From: JAMCZU01 sp964479405
GTDB lineage: Bacteria; Patescibacteriota; UBA1384; UBA12157; JAENIV01
Length of the DNA: 41,977 nt
Assembly: GCA_964479405.1 (NCBI GenBank)
Contig: CAYZMA010000003.1
Span: forward strand, 1-41,977
Direction of reading: 5' to 3'
A program made the position numbers and the translations under genes. The notes under the pieces are model-generated. The model saw nothing but the letters and a program-made list of their open reading frames with translations. It was not told the DNA's origin and ran no database searches. Shown one piece after another: positions 16,059 to 23,108 of the stretch; within the stretch, counting starts at the first letter, position 1; each line of letters begins with the position of its first letter.

Positions 16059-16496
16059 CTATTTCTTTATTCTTTTTCTGATATAAATTAATAAGAAAGT
16101 AAAAATTAACCCAATTACTCCTATCATAATCCCTGTAGGAAGTGTTTCGTTATCATGCGTAGATAAACTAACGATGGTCATTATTATTCCTATAATCACT
16201 GAGATAGCTGTCATAACGATTAGAATATTCACCCAGATTATATCACTCGATTTCGCGATAACATTGTTTGACGTAGGATTTTTGAAATCAAGAGAAGGTT
16301 CGGTCGAAGATATTGATGGCTGTGGCTGATTTGAAGATTTTTTATCAAATGTTTTTTTAGCCTCAATATAATAAAATGCTATTCCAAGAAAGAAAAAAGC
16401 CCCTATTTGTAAAATTCCATCCTGTTTAATTATCGGAATTAATAAAAGAGCACCCCAAATTAGAAATGTTAAAATCCATGCAATTGTTTTTTTCAT
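16059..16496 (-). CDS. small membrane protein of unknown function within the DUF3800 element
   Basis: A 145-residue protein with two N-terminal membrane helices (about 5-21 and 28-44), a Ser/Pro/Asn-rich polar linker (about 50-83), and two C-terminal helices (about 86-108 and 117-138) ending in a basic IRKRIKK. I recognise no family. A GGAGG SD lies 9-10 bases before the ATG. It is encoded opposite to the flanking RNA and the DUF3800 gene, and may be a passenger or have a role in the element. Confidence 0.6.
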   Translation of the reverse strand: MKKTIAWILTFLIWGALLLIPIIKQDGILQIGAFFFLGIAFYYIEAKKTFDKKSSNQPQPSISSTEPSLDFKNPTSNNVIAKSSDIIWVNILIVMTAISVIIGIIMTIVSLSTHDNETLPTGIMIGVIGLIFTFLLIYIRKRIKK

Positions 16497-16563
16497 AGAG
16501 TCATTCCTCCTCTTTAAGTTATTAATATTATTTTCTCTTATTTATTATTTATAACATAATATA

Positions 16564-16578
16564 CCACCCCCGGGGTGG
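16564..16578. repeat. CCACCCC/GGGGTGG palindrome
   Basis: Perfect 7-bp arms around one C, 9 bp before the DUF3800 promoter. The placement parallels the palindrome at 15634, which also lies shortly upstream of a TGGTCA promoter-like repeat. Confidence 0.55.
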
Positions 16579-16586
16579 GTTCTGGC

Positions 16587-16615
16587 TGGTCAAACGGAAT
16601 TATTTAAGGTATAAT
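16587..16615 (+). promoter_or_regulatory. DUF3800 promoter, leaderless geometry
   Basis: TGGTCA (16587-16592), 17 bp, TATAAT (16610-16615). The expected start of transcription coincides with the A of the ATG at 16622. No SD is present. Confidence 0.6.
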
Positions 16616-16621
16616 TGTCTT

Positions 16622-17260
16622 ATGAGCTACATTTTTCTAGATGAGAGTGGTGATTTAGGTTTTAATTTTACTAAAAAAAAGACCTCAAAATTTTTTATTA
16701 TTACAATTTTATTCGCTAAAGATAAACGTCCTATTGAAAAGGTTGTTAAAAAAATTCATTCAGCGTTAAAAAAGAAACACAAACAAAAAAGCGGAGTGCT
16801 TCACTCTTATCACGAAAAACCAATCACACGAAAACGATTATTGCGCCTATTAGTTAACAAGGAAATTAAAATTTTAACAATATATTTAAATAAACAAAAA
16901 GTTTATACAAAACTCCAAAATCAAAAAGAAGTTTTATACAATTATGTAACCAATATTTTGCTGGATAGAATTTGTTCTAAAAAACTTATCCCATTAGATA
17001 AAAAAATAATACTAGTAGCGTCACAAAAAGAGACCAATAAATTTTTAAATTTAAATTTTAAAAGCTATTTAAAAGAACAGGTGAAGATAAATCACAGACT
17101 AGACATTGATATTGAGATCAAAACTCCTCACGAAGAAAAATCATTGCAGGCGGTTGATTTTGCCAGTTGGTCAATTTTTAGAAAATATGAGTATAATGAC
17201 AACGTTTATTATAATATTTTTAAAAAATTAATTTTTGAAGAAAATGCTTTGTTCAATTAA
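16622..17260 (+). CDS. DUF3800 protein
   Basis: A 212-residue protein opening MSYIFLDESGDLGF, the DUF3800 hallmark, with D7-E8-S9. It closes with EEKSLQAVDFASWSIFRKYEYND, whose Q176 and D179 correspond to the conserved C-terminal Q-x-x-D. These acidic positions suggest an RNase H-like nuclease fold, as proposed for the family; no activity is established to my knowledge. The middle is very lysine-rich (for example KKKHKQKSG), suiting nucleic-acid binding. DUF3800 genes often occur in mobile and defence-like contexts. Here the gene lies 3' of a structured RNA inside an apparent insertion in ychF. It starts without an SD, from a leaderless-type promoter. Confidence 0.8.
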   Translation: MSYIFLDESGDLGFNFTKKKTSKFFIITILFAKDKRPIEKVVKKIHSALKKKHKQKSGVLHSYHEKPITRKRLLRLLVNKEIKILTIYLNKQKVYTKLQNQKEVLYNYVTNILLDRICSKKLIPLDKKIILVASQKETNKFLNLNFKSYLKEQVKINHRLDIDIEIKTPHEEKSLQAVDFASWSIFRKYEYNDNVYYNIFKKLIFEENALFN

Positions 17261-17265
17261 CAAAA

Positions 17266-17313
17266 CCTTGTACGCTATTTACGAGCAACCATTCCGGAAG
17301 CCCACGCACAAGG
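17266..17313 (+). repeat. hairpin near the right end of the element
   Basis: CCTTGT-A-CG (17266-17274) pairs with CG-C-ACAAGG (17305-17313), with one A-C mismatch. The 30-nt interior holds GCT/AGC and a TTCCGGAA palindrome. It could be the DUF3800 transcript end or an element-end structure. Confidence 0.45.
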
Positions 17314-17377
17314 ATTTACTTGTCAACTATATTATATGTGATCATGTGTATTTGTCAATAGTTATAGGAGTTAAAAT

Positions 17378-18481
17378 ATGTCACTGAGTATAGGGATAGT
17401 CGGACTGCCAAATGTCGGAAAATCAACCCTTTTTAATGCTTTGGTTAAAAATGCTAAAGCCGAGGCTTCAAATTACCCTTTTTGCACCATTGATCCCAAT
17501 GTCGGTGTGGTTGAGGTACCAGATAATCGTTTGGAAAAATTAACAGAAATTTCCCACAGCCAAAAAACCGTCCCCACCACGATTGAATTTATTGATATTG
17601 CAGGGCTTGTTAAAGGCGCCCACAAAGGTGAAGGTTTAGGCAACCAATTTCTTGCTCACATTAAAGAAACTGATGCTATTGCAATGGTAATTAGATTTTT
17701 TGAAAATCCCGACATTATTCATGTCGGCGGTCAAATTAATCCCGCCGAAGATATTAAAACCATTAATCTTGAATTAATTCTTTCCGATTTAAGTCTGGTT
17801 GAGAAATCTCTCGCGCGAATGAGCAAAGATTTAAAGCCAGGCGACAACGAAGGTAAAAAGAAAATTGTTATTTTAGAAAAAATAAAAGAAGGACTTGAAC
17901 AAGAAATCCCTATTTGGGCCATTTTCCCAAACAAAGAAGATTTGGAACTAATCTGTGAAATTCAATTTCTGACTTCTAAACCGGTTTTATACATTGCTAA
18001 TGTTTCGGAAAATATGGCAACAACCAAACCAGAAGATTTAATTGAAAAATATCATTTAGACGAACTAATTAAAAATCCTGACAGTTTAATTCCCATTTCG
18101 GCTCAAATTGAATCGGAACTCGGCGAACTAAGCGACACTGACCAAAAAGAATTTTTAGAATCTTTAAATTTAGAAGCAAGCGGACTCAACCGCTTAATAC
18201 AAATCGCCTACGAAACTTTGGGACTTATTACTTTTTTTACCTCCGGTGAAAAAGAAACCCGGGCTTGGACAATTACCAAGGGTTCAACTGCGCCTCAAGC
18301 CGCCGGAAAAATCCATACCGATTTTGAACGCGGATTTATTGCTACCGATGTTATAAAATATGATAATTTTATTCAACACCAAGGTTGGATTCCTTGCAAA
18401 GAAAAAGGCCTTGTCAAAACCGAAGGCAAAACCTATATTGTTCAAGACGGCGATGTAATGTTATTTAAATTTAATGTCTAA
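17378..18481 (+). CDS. ychF: redox-regulated/ribosome-binding GTPase-family ATPase YchF
   Basis: A 367-residue OBG-family protein. The G1 loop is GLPNVGKST (residues 9-17), switch and G3 are in FIDIAGLVKGAHKGEGLGNQFL, and the C-terminal TGS domain contains FFTSGEKETRAWTITKGSTAPQAAGKIHTDFERGFI (family hallmark, described by its ends). YchF/OLA1 proteins prefer ATP and bind ribosomes. An AGGAG SD (17366-17370) sets the start. Its first five codons (ATG TCA CTG AGT ATA) encode the same residues as the displaced copy at 15769 with different codons, so this 5' end and its SD appear to be supplied by the inserted element. Confidence 0.96.
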   Translation: MSLSIGIVGLPNVGKSTLFNALVKNAKAEASNYPFCTIDPNVGVVEVPDNRLEKLTEISHSQKTVPTTIEFIDIAGLVKGAHKGEGLGNQFLAHIKETDAIAMVIRFFENPDIIHVGGQINPAEDIKTINLELILSDLSLVEKSLARMSKDLKPGDNEGKKKIVILEKIKEGLEQEIPIWAIFPNKEDLELICEIQFLTSKPVLYIANVSENMATTKPEDLIEKYHLDELIKNPDSLIPISAQIESELGELSDTDQKEFLESLNLEASGLNRLIQIAYETLGLITFFTSGEKETRAWTITKGSTAPQAAGKIHTDFERGFIATDVIKYDNFIQHQGWIPCKEKGLVKTEGKTYIVQDGDVMLFKFNV

Positions 18482-18485
18482 ACTC

Positions 18486-18514
18486 TTGCAAAAGAAACTT
18501 TTCTCTGGTATATT
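18486..18514 (+). promoter_or_regulatory. promoter of the rpsF-ssb-rpsR-efp cluster
   Basis: TTGCAA (18486-18491), 17 bp, TATATT (18509-18514). The rpsF ATG is 10 bases past the -10 box and lacks an SD, so the leader would be only a few bases long. Confidence 0.5.
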
Positions 18515-18523
18515 TAAAAAGCA

Positions 18524-19021
18524 ATGAATAAACAATATGAAATTACCTTCCTAACAAAGGAAGATTTAAAAGAGAATTCAATCTCCAAAGAGATTGAATC
18601 GTTGGATGGAAAAATTATTTCCACTTCAACATTGGGTCAAAAACAGCTCTCTTATAAAATTAAAAAGGAGAAAGAAGCGTATTTTACAACCGTTATTTTT
18701 GAAATTGCGCCAGAAAAAGTTGCTGAATTAGACCGCAAACTCAATCTTAAAGATGAAATTTTAAGACATTTAATTGTTATTTTTAAAGCTAAAGAAACCC
18801 CGGTTAAAATAGTAAAAAAAGAAGAAACTGTAACTGAAGAAAAAGAAATTAGCAAGAAAACAGAAGAAGAAAAGCCAGAAGAAAAAATAGCAGAAGCAGA
18901 AATTAAAGTAGAAAAAGTAAAGAAAGAAACAAAAAAAACCAAAAAACCGGAAATTGAGCTGGGCGAAGAAGAACGGCTCAAGGCTTTAGACGAAAAATTA
19001 AACGAATTATTAAAAGAATAG
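18524..19021 (+). CDS. rpsF: 30S ribosomal protein S6 with charged C-terminal extension
   Basis: Residues 1-92 form the S6 fold (YEITFLTKED, LGQKQLSYKIKKEKEAYFTTVIFEI, LRHLIVIFKAKE). Residues 93-165 are a Lys/Glu-rich low-complexity tail that ends in a short helix (EEERLKALDEKLNELLKE). S6 is normally about 95-135 residues, so this tail is long. S6 binds S18 on the 30S platform. It opens the classical rpsF-ssb-rpsR order, which confirms the identity. Confidence 0.92.
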   Translation: MNKQYEITFLTKEDLKENSISKEIESLDGKIISTSTLGQKQLSYKIKKEKEAYFTTVIFEIAPEKVAELDRKLNLKDEILRHLIVIFKAKETPVKIVKKEETVTEEKEISKKTEEEKPEEKIAEAEIKVEKVKKETKKTKKPEIELGEEERLKALDEKLNELLKE

Positions 19022-19069
19022 TATTCAAAATATTTTAGTAATTAGGTCAATTAGAAATTTGGAGACAAT

Positions 19070-19576
19070 ATGTATTCTTTAAATCGAGCTCAACTTGTTG
19101 GCAATGTGACCCGAGACCCGGAAATCCGTTCCACCCCCAACGGTCAATCGGTTTGTTCTTTCTCGGTCGCAACTAACCGTCGTTGGCGCGACAAAGAAGG
19201 CAATAATCAGGAACAAACTGAATTTCACAATGTTGTTGCTTGGAGCAAATTAGCCGAAATTATTGCCCAATATGTTAAAAAAGGCAATAAAATTTATATT
19301 GAAGGCCGACTCCAGACCAGAACATGGGAGGGACAAGACGGTGGAAAAAGAAATCGGACTGAAATTGTGATGGAAGATTTTGTTTTCTTAACCCCCAAAG
19401 GTGCTAGCACCACAGAATCTTCAACTGATTTAGGCGAAGATATTAAAGAATTTTCTCCAAAAATTGAAAAAGAAGAAATAAAATCAGAAGAAAAAACCCA
19501 GCCAAAAAAGATCGCTAAAGAAAAAGAAACATCAACAGACGAAGGCGAAATTAATTTAGACGAAATACCATTTTAG
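19070..19576 (+). CDS. ssb: single-stranded DNA-binding protein
   Basis: A 168-residue protein with an N-terminal OB fold (MYSLNRAQLVGNVTRDPEIR, FSVATNRRW, TEFHNVVAWSKLAEI, GNKIYIEGRLQTRTW). A disordered Lys/Glu linker leads to an acidic tip, DEGEINLDEIPF, the SSB partner-docking tail. It works in replication and repair with DnaE. Its position between rpsF and rpsR is the common bacterial arrangement. Confidence 0.96.
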   Translation: MYSLNRAQLVGNVTRDPEIRSTPNGQSVCSFSVATNRRWRDKEGNNQEQTEFHNVVAWSKLAEIIAQYVKKGNKIYIEGRLQTRTWEGQDGGKRNRTEIVMEDFVFLTPKGASTTESSTDLGEDIKEFSPKIEKEEIKSEEKTQPKKIAKEKETSTDEGEINLDEIPF

Positions 19577-19585
19577 GAGTTTTTT

Positions 19586-19810
19586 ATGCAAAGAAGATTT
19601 AGTCCATCAAGAAAACAATGTAATTTTTGTCGCAAGAAAATTGACTTTATTGATTACAAAGAATCAGGTGTTTTAATAAAATACCTGACACCTTGGACAA
19701 AAATGAAATCGGCGCGCGACACCGGCACCTGCGCGAAACATCAACGAATGCTCTCTGAAGCAATTAAAAGAGCAAGATTTTTGGCGCTTTTACCTTATGT
19801 CAAAAAATAA
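19586..19810 (+). CDS. rpsR: 30S ribosomal protein S18
   Basis: A 74-residue protein with the S18 core (YLTPWTKMKSARDTGTCAKHQRMLSEAIKRARFLALLPY). It keeps a zinc-ligand set C12-x2-C15 and C49-x2-H52, the C+ form that many bacteria have lost. A GGAG SD lies just before the ATG. It is the third gene of the S6-SSB-S18 operon, with efp following 10 bases later. Confidence 0.95.
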   Translation: MQRRFSPSRKQCNFCRKKIDFIDYKESGVLIKYLTPWTKMKSARDTGTCAKHQRMLSEAIKRARFLALLPYVKK

Positions 19811-19820
19811 TTTCTAAACA

Positions 19821-20390
19821 ATGTTTTCTATTAATGATCTAAAAATTGGCACCAAGATTATTTTTAATAATCAGCCCCATCAAGTAATTTTTGTTGAGCA
19901 CTCTAAACTCGGTCGTGGTGGCAGTATTTTACGAACAAAATTAAAAAGTTTAATTTCTAGCACTACGGTTGAAAAAACTTTTGCCGGCGCCGAAAAAATT
20001 CAAGAAGCAGAACTTGTTACTAAAAAAGCGCAATATCTTTACAAAGATTCGCCAGCTGGCGAAAATAATTTTTATTTTATGGACAGCGCCAACTTTGAAC
20101 AGTTTTCACTTTCATTTTTACAAATTGGCAAAATGGCTGACTTTTTAAGAGAAGGATGCGAAGTTGATATTTTAAATTTTCAAAATGAGCCAATCAACAT
20201 TCAACTACCTATCAAAATTATACTAGAGATAACTTATACCGAACCGGGTTTTAAAGGAAACACCGCCTCAACTGTTCTAAAACCGGCGACATTGGAAACC
20301 GGCGCTCAAATTAATGTGCCTTTATTTCTAAAAGAAGGCGATAAAATTGTCATTGACACTCGCACGGGAGCGTATGTAGAGAGAGGATAA
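19821..20390 (+). CDS. efp: translation elongation factor P
   Basis: A 189-residue, three-domain EF-P. The domain I tip reads SKLGRGGSILRTKLK, with arginine (R32) where enzymes such as EarP modify Arg; E. coli carries Lys34 nearby. No earP or epmA gene is in the window, so modification is unknown. Domain III ends DGDKIVIDTRTG-like (EGDKIVIDTRTGAYVERG). At YLYKDSPAGENNFYFMD the usual short loop is lengthened by a few residues encoded by a 16-bp palindrome at 20048. The last 27 codons are duplicated downstream of the MNT-HEPN pair, indicating an insertion at this 3' end. EF-P relieves ribosome stalling at polyproline, relevant for the proline-rich proteins in this window. Confidence 0.96.
   Translation: MFSINDLKIGTKIIFNNQPHQVIFVEHSKLGRGGSILRTKLKSLISSTTVEKTFAGAEKIQEAELVTKKAQYLYKDSPAGENNFYFMDSANFEQFSLSFLQIGKMADFLREGCEVDILNFQNEPINIQLPIKIILEITYTEPGFKGNTASTVLKPATLETGAQINVPLFLKEGDKIVIDTRTGAYVERG
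20048..20063. repeat. 16-bp palindrome inside efp
   Basis: TTCGCCAGCTGGCGAA, perfect. It shares the CGCCAGCTGGCG core with 3869 and 37033 and encodes DSPAGE in a loop that is shorter in typical EF-P. Confidence 0.85.
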
Positions 20391-20393
20391 TCC

Positions 20394-20777
20394 CTATTTT
20401 ATTTGGTTTTTGATAAAATTTATAACTTTTTCAGCCGCTTTTTCAGCCACAACTGCATCTTTTAATGTAATCTCTAGCTCTTTTATACCCGGATATCGAG
20501 TCGTTACATAGAAACCACTCAACTTCAAACACTCTGAATAAATAGATTCTATTTTAATTTTTTCTTTTAAAGAAGAAAGTAGCAAAACAAGATCGTGTTC
20601 TTTTTGAAAATCATTTAAAAAATATATTTGCGCGGCCTTTAATGATTTCTCAACCGCCTGTTGAGCATGAAAACAAGCAACCCAATAAGGAGCTTTTTCT
20701 TTAAGAACGATTTGAACAATCTTCAAATCATCTTGAGCTTTTTTGAACCAATCCGTAAATTCTTTTGTTTTTGGCAT
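20394..20777 (-). CDS. HEPN-domain protein of an MNT-HEPN pair
   Basis: A 127-residue all-helical protein starting MPKTKEFTDWFKKAQDDLKIVQ. The helix CFHAQQAVEKSLKAAQIYF and the later YVTTRYPG are typical of the PF05168-type HEPN proteins that pair with minimal nucleotidyltransferases. HEPN partners act as RNases or RNA-binding toxins. The strict R-x4-6-H motif is not evident here, so nuclease activity is uncertain. The start was chosen at 20777; an upstream frame extension overlaps the MNT gene further and lacks support. It overlaps the MNT gene by 50 bases and its stop lies 3 bases from that of efp. Confidence 0.82.
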   Translation of the reverse strand: MPKTKEFTDWFKKAQDDLKIVQIVLKEKAPYWVACFHAQQAVEKSLKAAQIYFLNDFQKEHDLVLLLSSLKEKIKIESIYSECLKLSGFYVTTRYPGIKELEITLKDAVVAEKAAEKVINFIKNQIK

Positions 20778-21090
20778 ATAATTCTTTACCTTCTTTAAAT
20801 ATTTTATGAATAAAAATATTTTTTTCACGAAATGCCTGATCAACTTCTTGAGAAGTGAGAACAATTAGATCAACACCCTTTTTTCTATTAAAAGGCAATA
20901 CTTTTCTAATTTCCTGATCTCTATCAACAGAACGCAATGTCGTATTTTTAACAATAAAAAGATCGAAGTCACTATCTTTTCGCGGTTTTCCGTTAGCATA
21001 AGAACCGAAAAGAATAATTCTTTCTGGTTGCGTTTCCCGAATAATAGACTGCACAATAAGATTTAATTGCTCTTGAATTTCACTGCTCAT
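20728..21090 (-). CDS. minimal nucleotidyltransferase (MNT) of an MNT-HEPN pair
   Basis: A 120-residue protein starting MSSEIQEQLNLIVQSII, with the nucleotidyltransferase signature IILFGSYANGKPRKDSDFDLFIV (G-S and D-x-D) and the third acidic position in GVDLIVLT. MNT proteins can AMPylate or otherwise neutralise their HEPN partner, forming a toxin-antitoxin module. It is the first gene of the pair and overlaps the HEPN gene. Confidence 0.85.
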   Translation of the reverse strand: MSSEIQEQLNLIVQSIIRETQPERIILFGSYANGKPRKDSDFDLFIVKNTTLRSVDRDQEIRKVLPFNRKKGVDLIVLTSQEVDQAFREKNIFIHKIFKEGKELYAKNKRIYGLVQKSSR

Positions 21091-21167
21091 AATTATTATT
21101 ATACCAAAAAAGATTGTTTTTTTCAATTTCGCAAGTTCAAGCCAGTAAATTTCTTAGTTGCCCATTA

Positions 21168-21250
21168 AAATTAATGTGCCTTTATTTCTAAAAGAAGGCG
21201 ATAAAATTGTCATTGATACTCGTACGGGTCAATATGTAGAGCGAGCCTAA
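21168..21250 (+). pseudogene. spare 3' end of efp
   Basis: Encodes INVPLFLKEGDKIVIDTRTG, then QYVERA and a stop, in the efp frame. It probably is the original tail left behind when the MNT-HEPN module inserted. It has no start. Confidence 0.8.
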
Positions 21251-21280
21251 GAAAAATTTTACCACAAAGAGCCAAAGAGT

Positions 21281-21442
21281 CTAAGATTCAGAAGAAAACT
21301 TGCGAAGACGAAACATCAACATATAGCCAGCATCCCACTCGTGCGCCGGACCCGCCCAAGAACCATCGAGCCACAGACCGTCCCCGTCGCGAGTGAGGCT
21401 GAAGACGCTCGGATAGCCATTACGGCCAGCAATTTGCTTCAT
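21281..21442 (-). CDS. 53-residue protein, GC-rich, coupled to the MoxR gene
   Basis: Its ATG overlaps the stop of the MoxR-type ATPase gene as ATGA, which supports translation. The product (MKQIAGRNGYPSV, GDGLWLDGSWAGPAHEW, ending FRLRKFSSES) is rich in Trp, Gly and Arg, and its DNA is visibly GC-richer than the surroundings. The pattern recalls the C-terminal tails of lectin-like or formylglycine-enzyme-like proteins of related bacteria, but this is only an impression. It may be a transferred fragment. Confidence 0.5.
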   Translation of the reverse strand: MKQIAGRNGYPSVFSLTRDGDGLWLDGSWAGPAHEWDAGYMLMFRLRKFSSES

Positions 21443-23103
21443 TGCGATTCTGTATAATCACCTAGTGGTTGTTCTTTCTCTTTAAGACGCTGGTGGGGTC
21501 CAACTTCGGCTGGACAAAGTTCTAGACCCAATTCTTCGGCTCGATCATAGATTTGATCAGTGGTTGCATTGTCGCTAAACCCAAGATCACTAACTTTTAA
21601 TTTAACAAGATTAATTTCTTCCGGATTTTCTAATGTTGTAAATTCGGAACTGTCAATCATTGCCTGGGCATTTTCGGATATACGAAAACCACTTTCTCTA
21701 AGCTCGGTTTTTAGTTTTTCCTTGTCTTTACCACCAATCTCAAGAATAGAAACGGGAAACTCTTTTCCTTCAATCTCAAACTTCAGCTCACTGCCCTTCA
21801 ATGCTTCCTTGACTGAATCGAGAATTTCCGAACTTTTGAGCAAATCTTCAATCTCTTTTTCGGTTTTTACTTTGGTTTTTAGTTTTTCAACTTTCGGTTT
21901 TTCTTCCTCTAACCCTTTTCTTTTTGTTTCAGCTTGAGGAATGTAAGATGCCTGATTTAAAACGGTGCGAATCTTTTCCTTATCTATATCGGACTTATAC
22001 ATACCAACAACAAGATGCTCAAAGGCGTTTTTAAAAACTTCATTAATATCGCCACGGTAAAATTTACTAACATAATTTAAAAGTCCTTGTTCTAAACGAG
22101 GATTAAAATAAAGCCGTTGTCGTTGATCGCGTGCCATTTCGCGACTGGCGCTTGATGATTTTGTTTCTAGTTGATCTAAAATATCAATTGTTTCGCGACG
22201 CCAGTGCGACCAGCCAGGAATATCTGCAAGCTCTTTAAGTGGCATACCTTCACCAAGATAGCGAAATTCTTCTTCTGATACGCTAACATCAACTTCTTCA
22301 CCTGCCATACCAGCCATACGCTGGTTACGCATTTCCTTACTCATTCTGAGTGGTAATTTATGATAAGTCCAACGACCAAAGTTTTCAGCTGAAAGAACTT
22401 CGCGACCGGTAAATTCTTGTCCTTCTTCAGTGCCCGGTGGATTTTGAGCGGCCAATAAACGAAAATTAGGATGCACTTCAACACGCTCATTGTCGTTCTC
22501 TGGCAAAGAAATCTCTTTGTGACCATTCATAATGGCATCCATAATTGGATTCACCCGCCCACTGATTTTACTGCCTTGCAAATTATATTCATCTAAGAAA
22601 GCAATGCCACCGTGACGAATAGCAATTAGAAGATTGCCGTCATACCACTTAACAATTTCGTGACCCTGCTCATTGGTCGTAATAGTTTTACCGCCGATCA
22701 CGTCTTCTATTGCCGTTTCACGACCAAACGAAACTTTACAATAATTCATATTAAGTTCCGCGCACATCGCCCCCACCGCCGAAGTTTTGCCAATGCCAGT
22801 GCCACCCTCAAAAAGTGTTGGTTTGTTTAAGACAAGCGAAGTCGCCATCTCTCTTCTTAAGAGATAGTCCTCTTTAGTATAAAAATATTCTGCCGACTCC
22901 TCTCGATCAGGAACTAAAGGACCACCTTCACCTTTAGGCACTTCAACGCCTAAATATGAAACCGAGTTTTCTTTTTCAATAATATAAGGCGGTTGACCAA
23001 TAACGGTTTTTTCTTCTTCTGGAATTTCAGACGATTTCTGTTTTTCTTCTAAATCGCCAGTCTCCGGAGTCAAAGAATTAAATTGTGATTCAATATTTCT
23101 CAT
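21439..23103 (-). CDS. MoxR/CbbQ-type AAA+ ATPase
   Basis: A 554-residue protein. An acidic N-terminal extension of about 75 residues precedes the AAA+ core with Walker A GGTGIGKT (100-107), Walker B IAFLDE (167-172), and sensor-region text LLAAQNPPGTEEGQEFTGREVLS. From about residue 395 it has a Lys/Glu-rich coiled segment and a C-terminal domain of unknown type. MoxR ATPases work with VWA proteins as chaperones or metal-insertion machines. A VWA gene lies two genes upstream in the same operon, supporting such a pairing. The substrate is unknown. Confidence 0.85.
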   Translation of the reverse strand: MRNIESQFNSLTPETGDLEEKQKSSEIPEEEKTVIGQPPYIIEKENSVSYLGVEVPKGEGGPLVPDREESAEYFYTKEDYLLRREMATSLVLNKPTLFEGGTGIGKTSAVGAMCAELNMNYCKVSFGRETAIEDVIGGKTITTNEQGHEIVKWYDGNLLIAIRHGGIAFLDEYNLQGSKISGRVNPIMDAIMNGHKEISLPENDNERVEVHPNFRLLAAQNPPGTEEGQEFTGREVLSAENFGRWTYHKLPLRMSKEMRNQRMAGMAGEEVDVSVSEEEFRYLGEGMPLKELADIPGWSHWRRETIDILDQLETKSSSASREMARDQRQRLYFNPRLEQGLLNYVSKFYRGDINEVFKNAFEHLVVGMYKSDIDKEKIRTVLNQASYIPQAETKRKGLEEEKPKVEKLKTKVKTEKEIEDLLKSSEILDSVKEALKGSELKFEIEGKEFPVSILEIGGKDKEKLKTELRESGFRISENAQAMIDSSEFTTLENPEEINLVKLKVSDLGFSDNATTDQIYDRAEELGLELCPAEVGPHQRLKEKEQPLGDYTESQ

Positions 23104-23108
23104 AAAAG

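Larger units (their letters stand above)
15784..17404. mobile_element. putative DUF3800 / structured-RNA element inserted in ychF
   Basis: Bounded by the direct repeat GGGATAGTCGGA at 15784-15795 and 17393-17404, giving a 1609-bp unit. In order it contains a structured RNA, a minus-strand membrane-protein gene, a DUF3800 gene with its own promoter, a second hairpin, and a replacement ychF start with SD. No transposase of a known family is present. Mobility is inferred from the interrupted gene, the repeat and the recoded start, not from a recognised recombinase. Confidence 0.6.
20308..21216. mobile_element. MNT-HEPN insertion flanked by 49-bp direct repeats of the efp 3' end
   Basis: Bases 20308-20356 and 21168-21216 are identical over 49 bp (offset 860). 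Beyond that the two copies differ mostly at third positions but still encode matching EF-P tails. Between them lie only the two-gene MNT-HEPN module and short flanks. No integrase is present, so it would have to move in trans or by homologous recombination. Confidence 0.7.
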
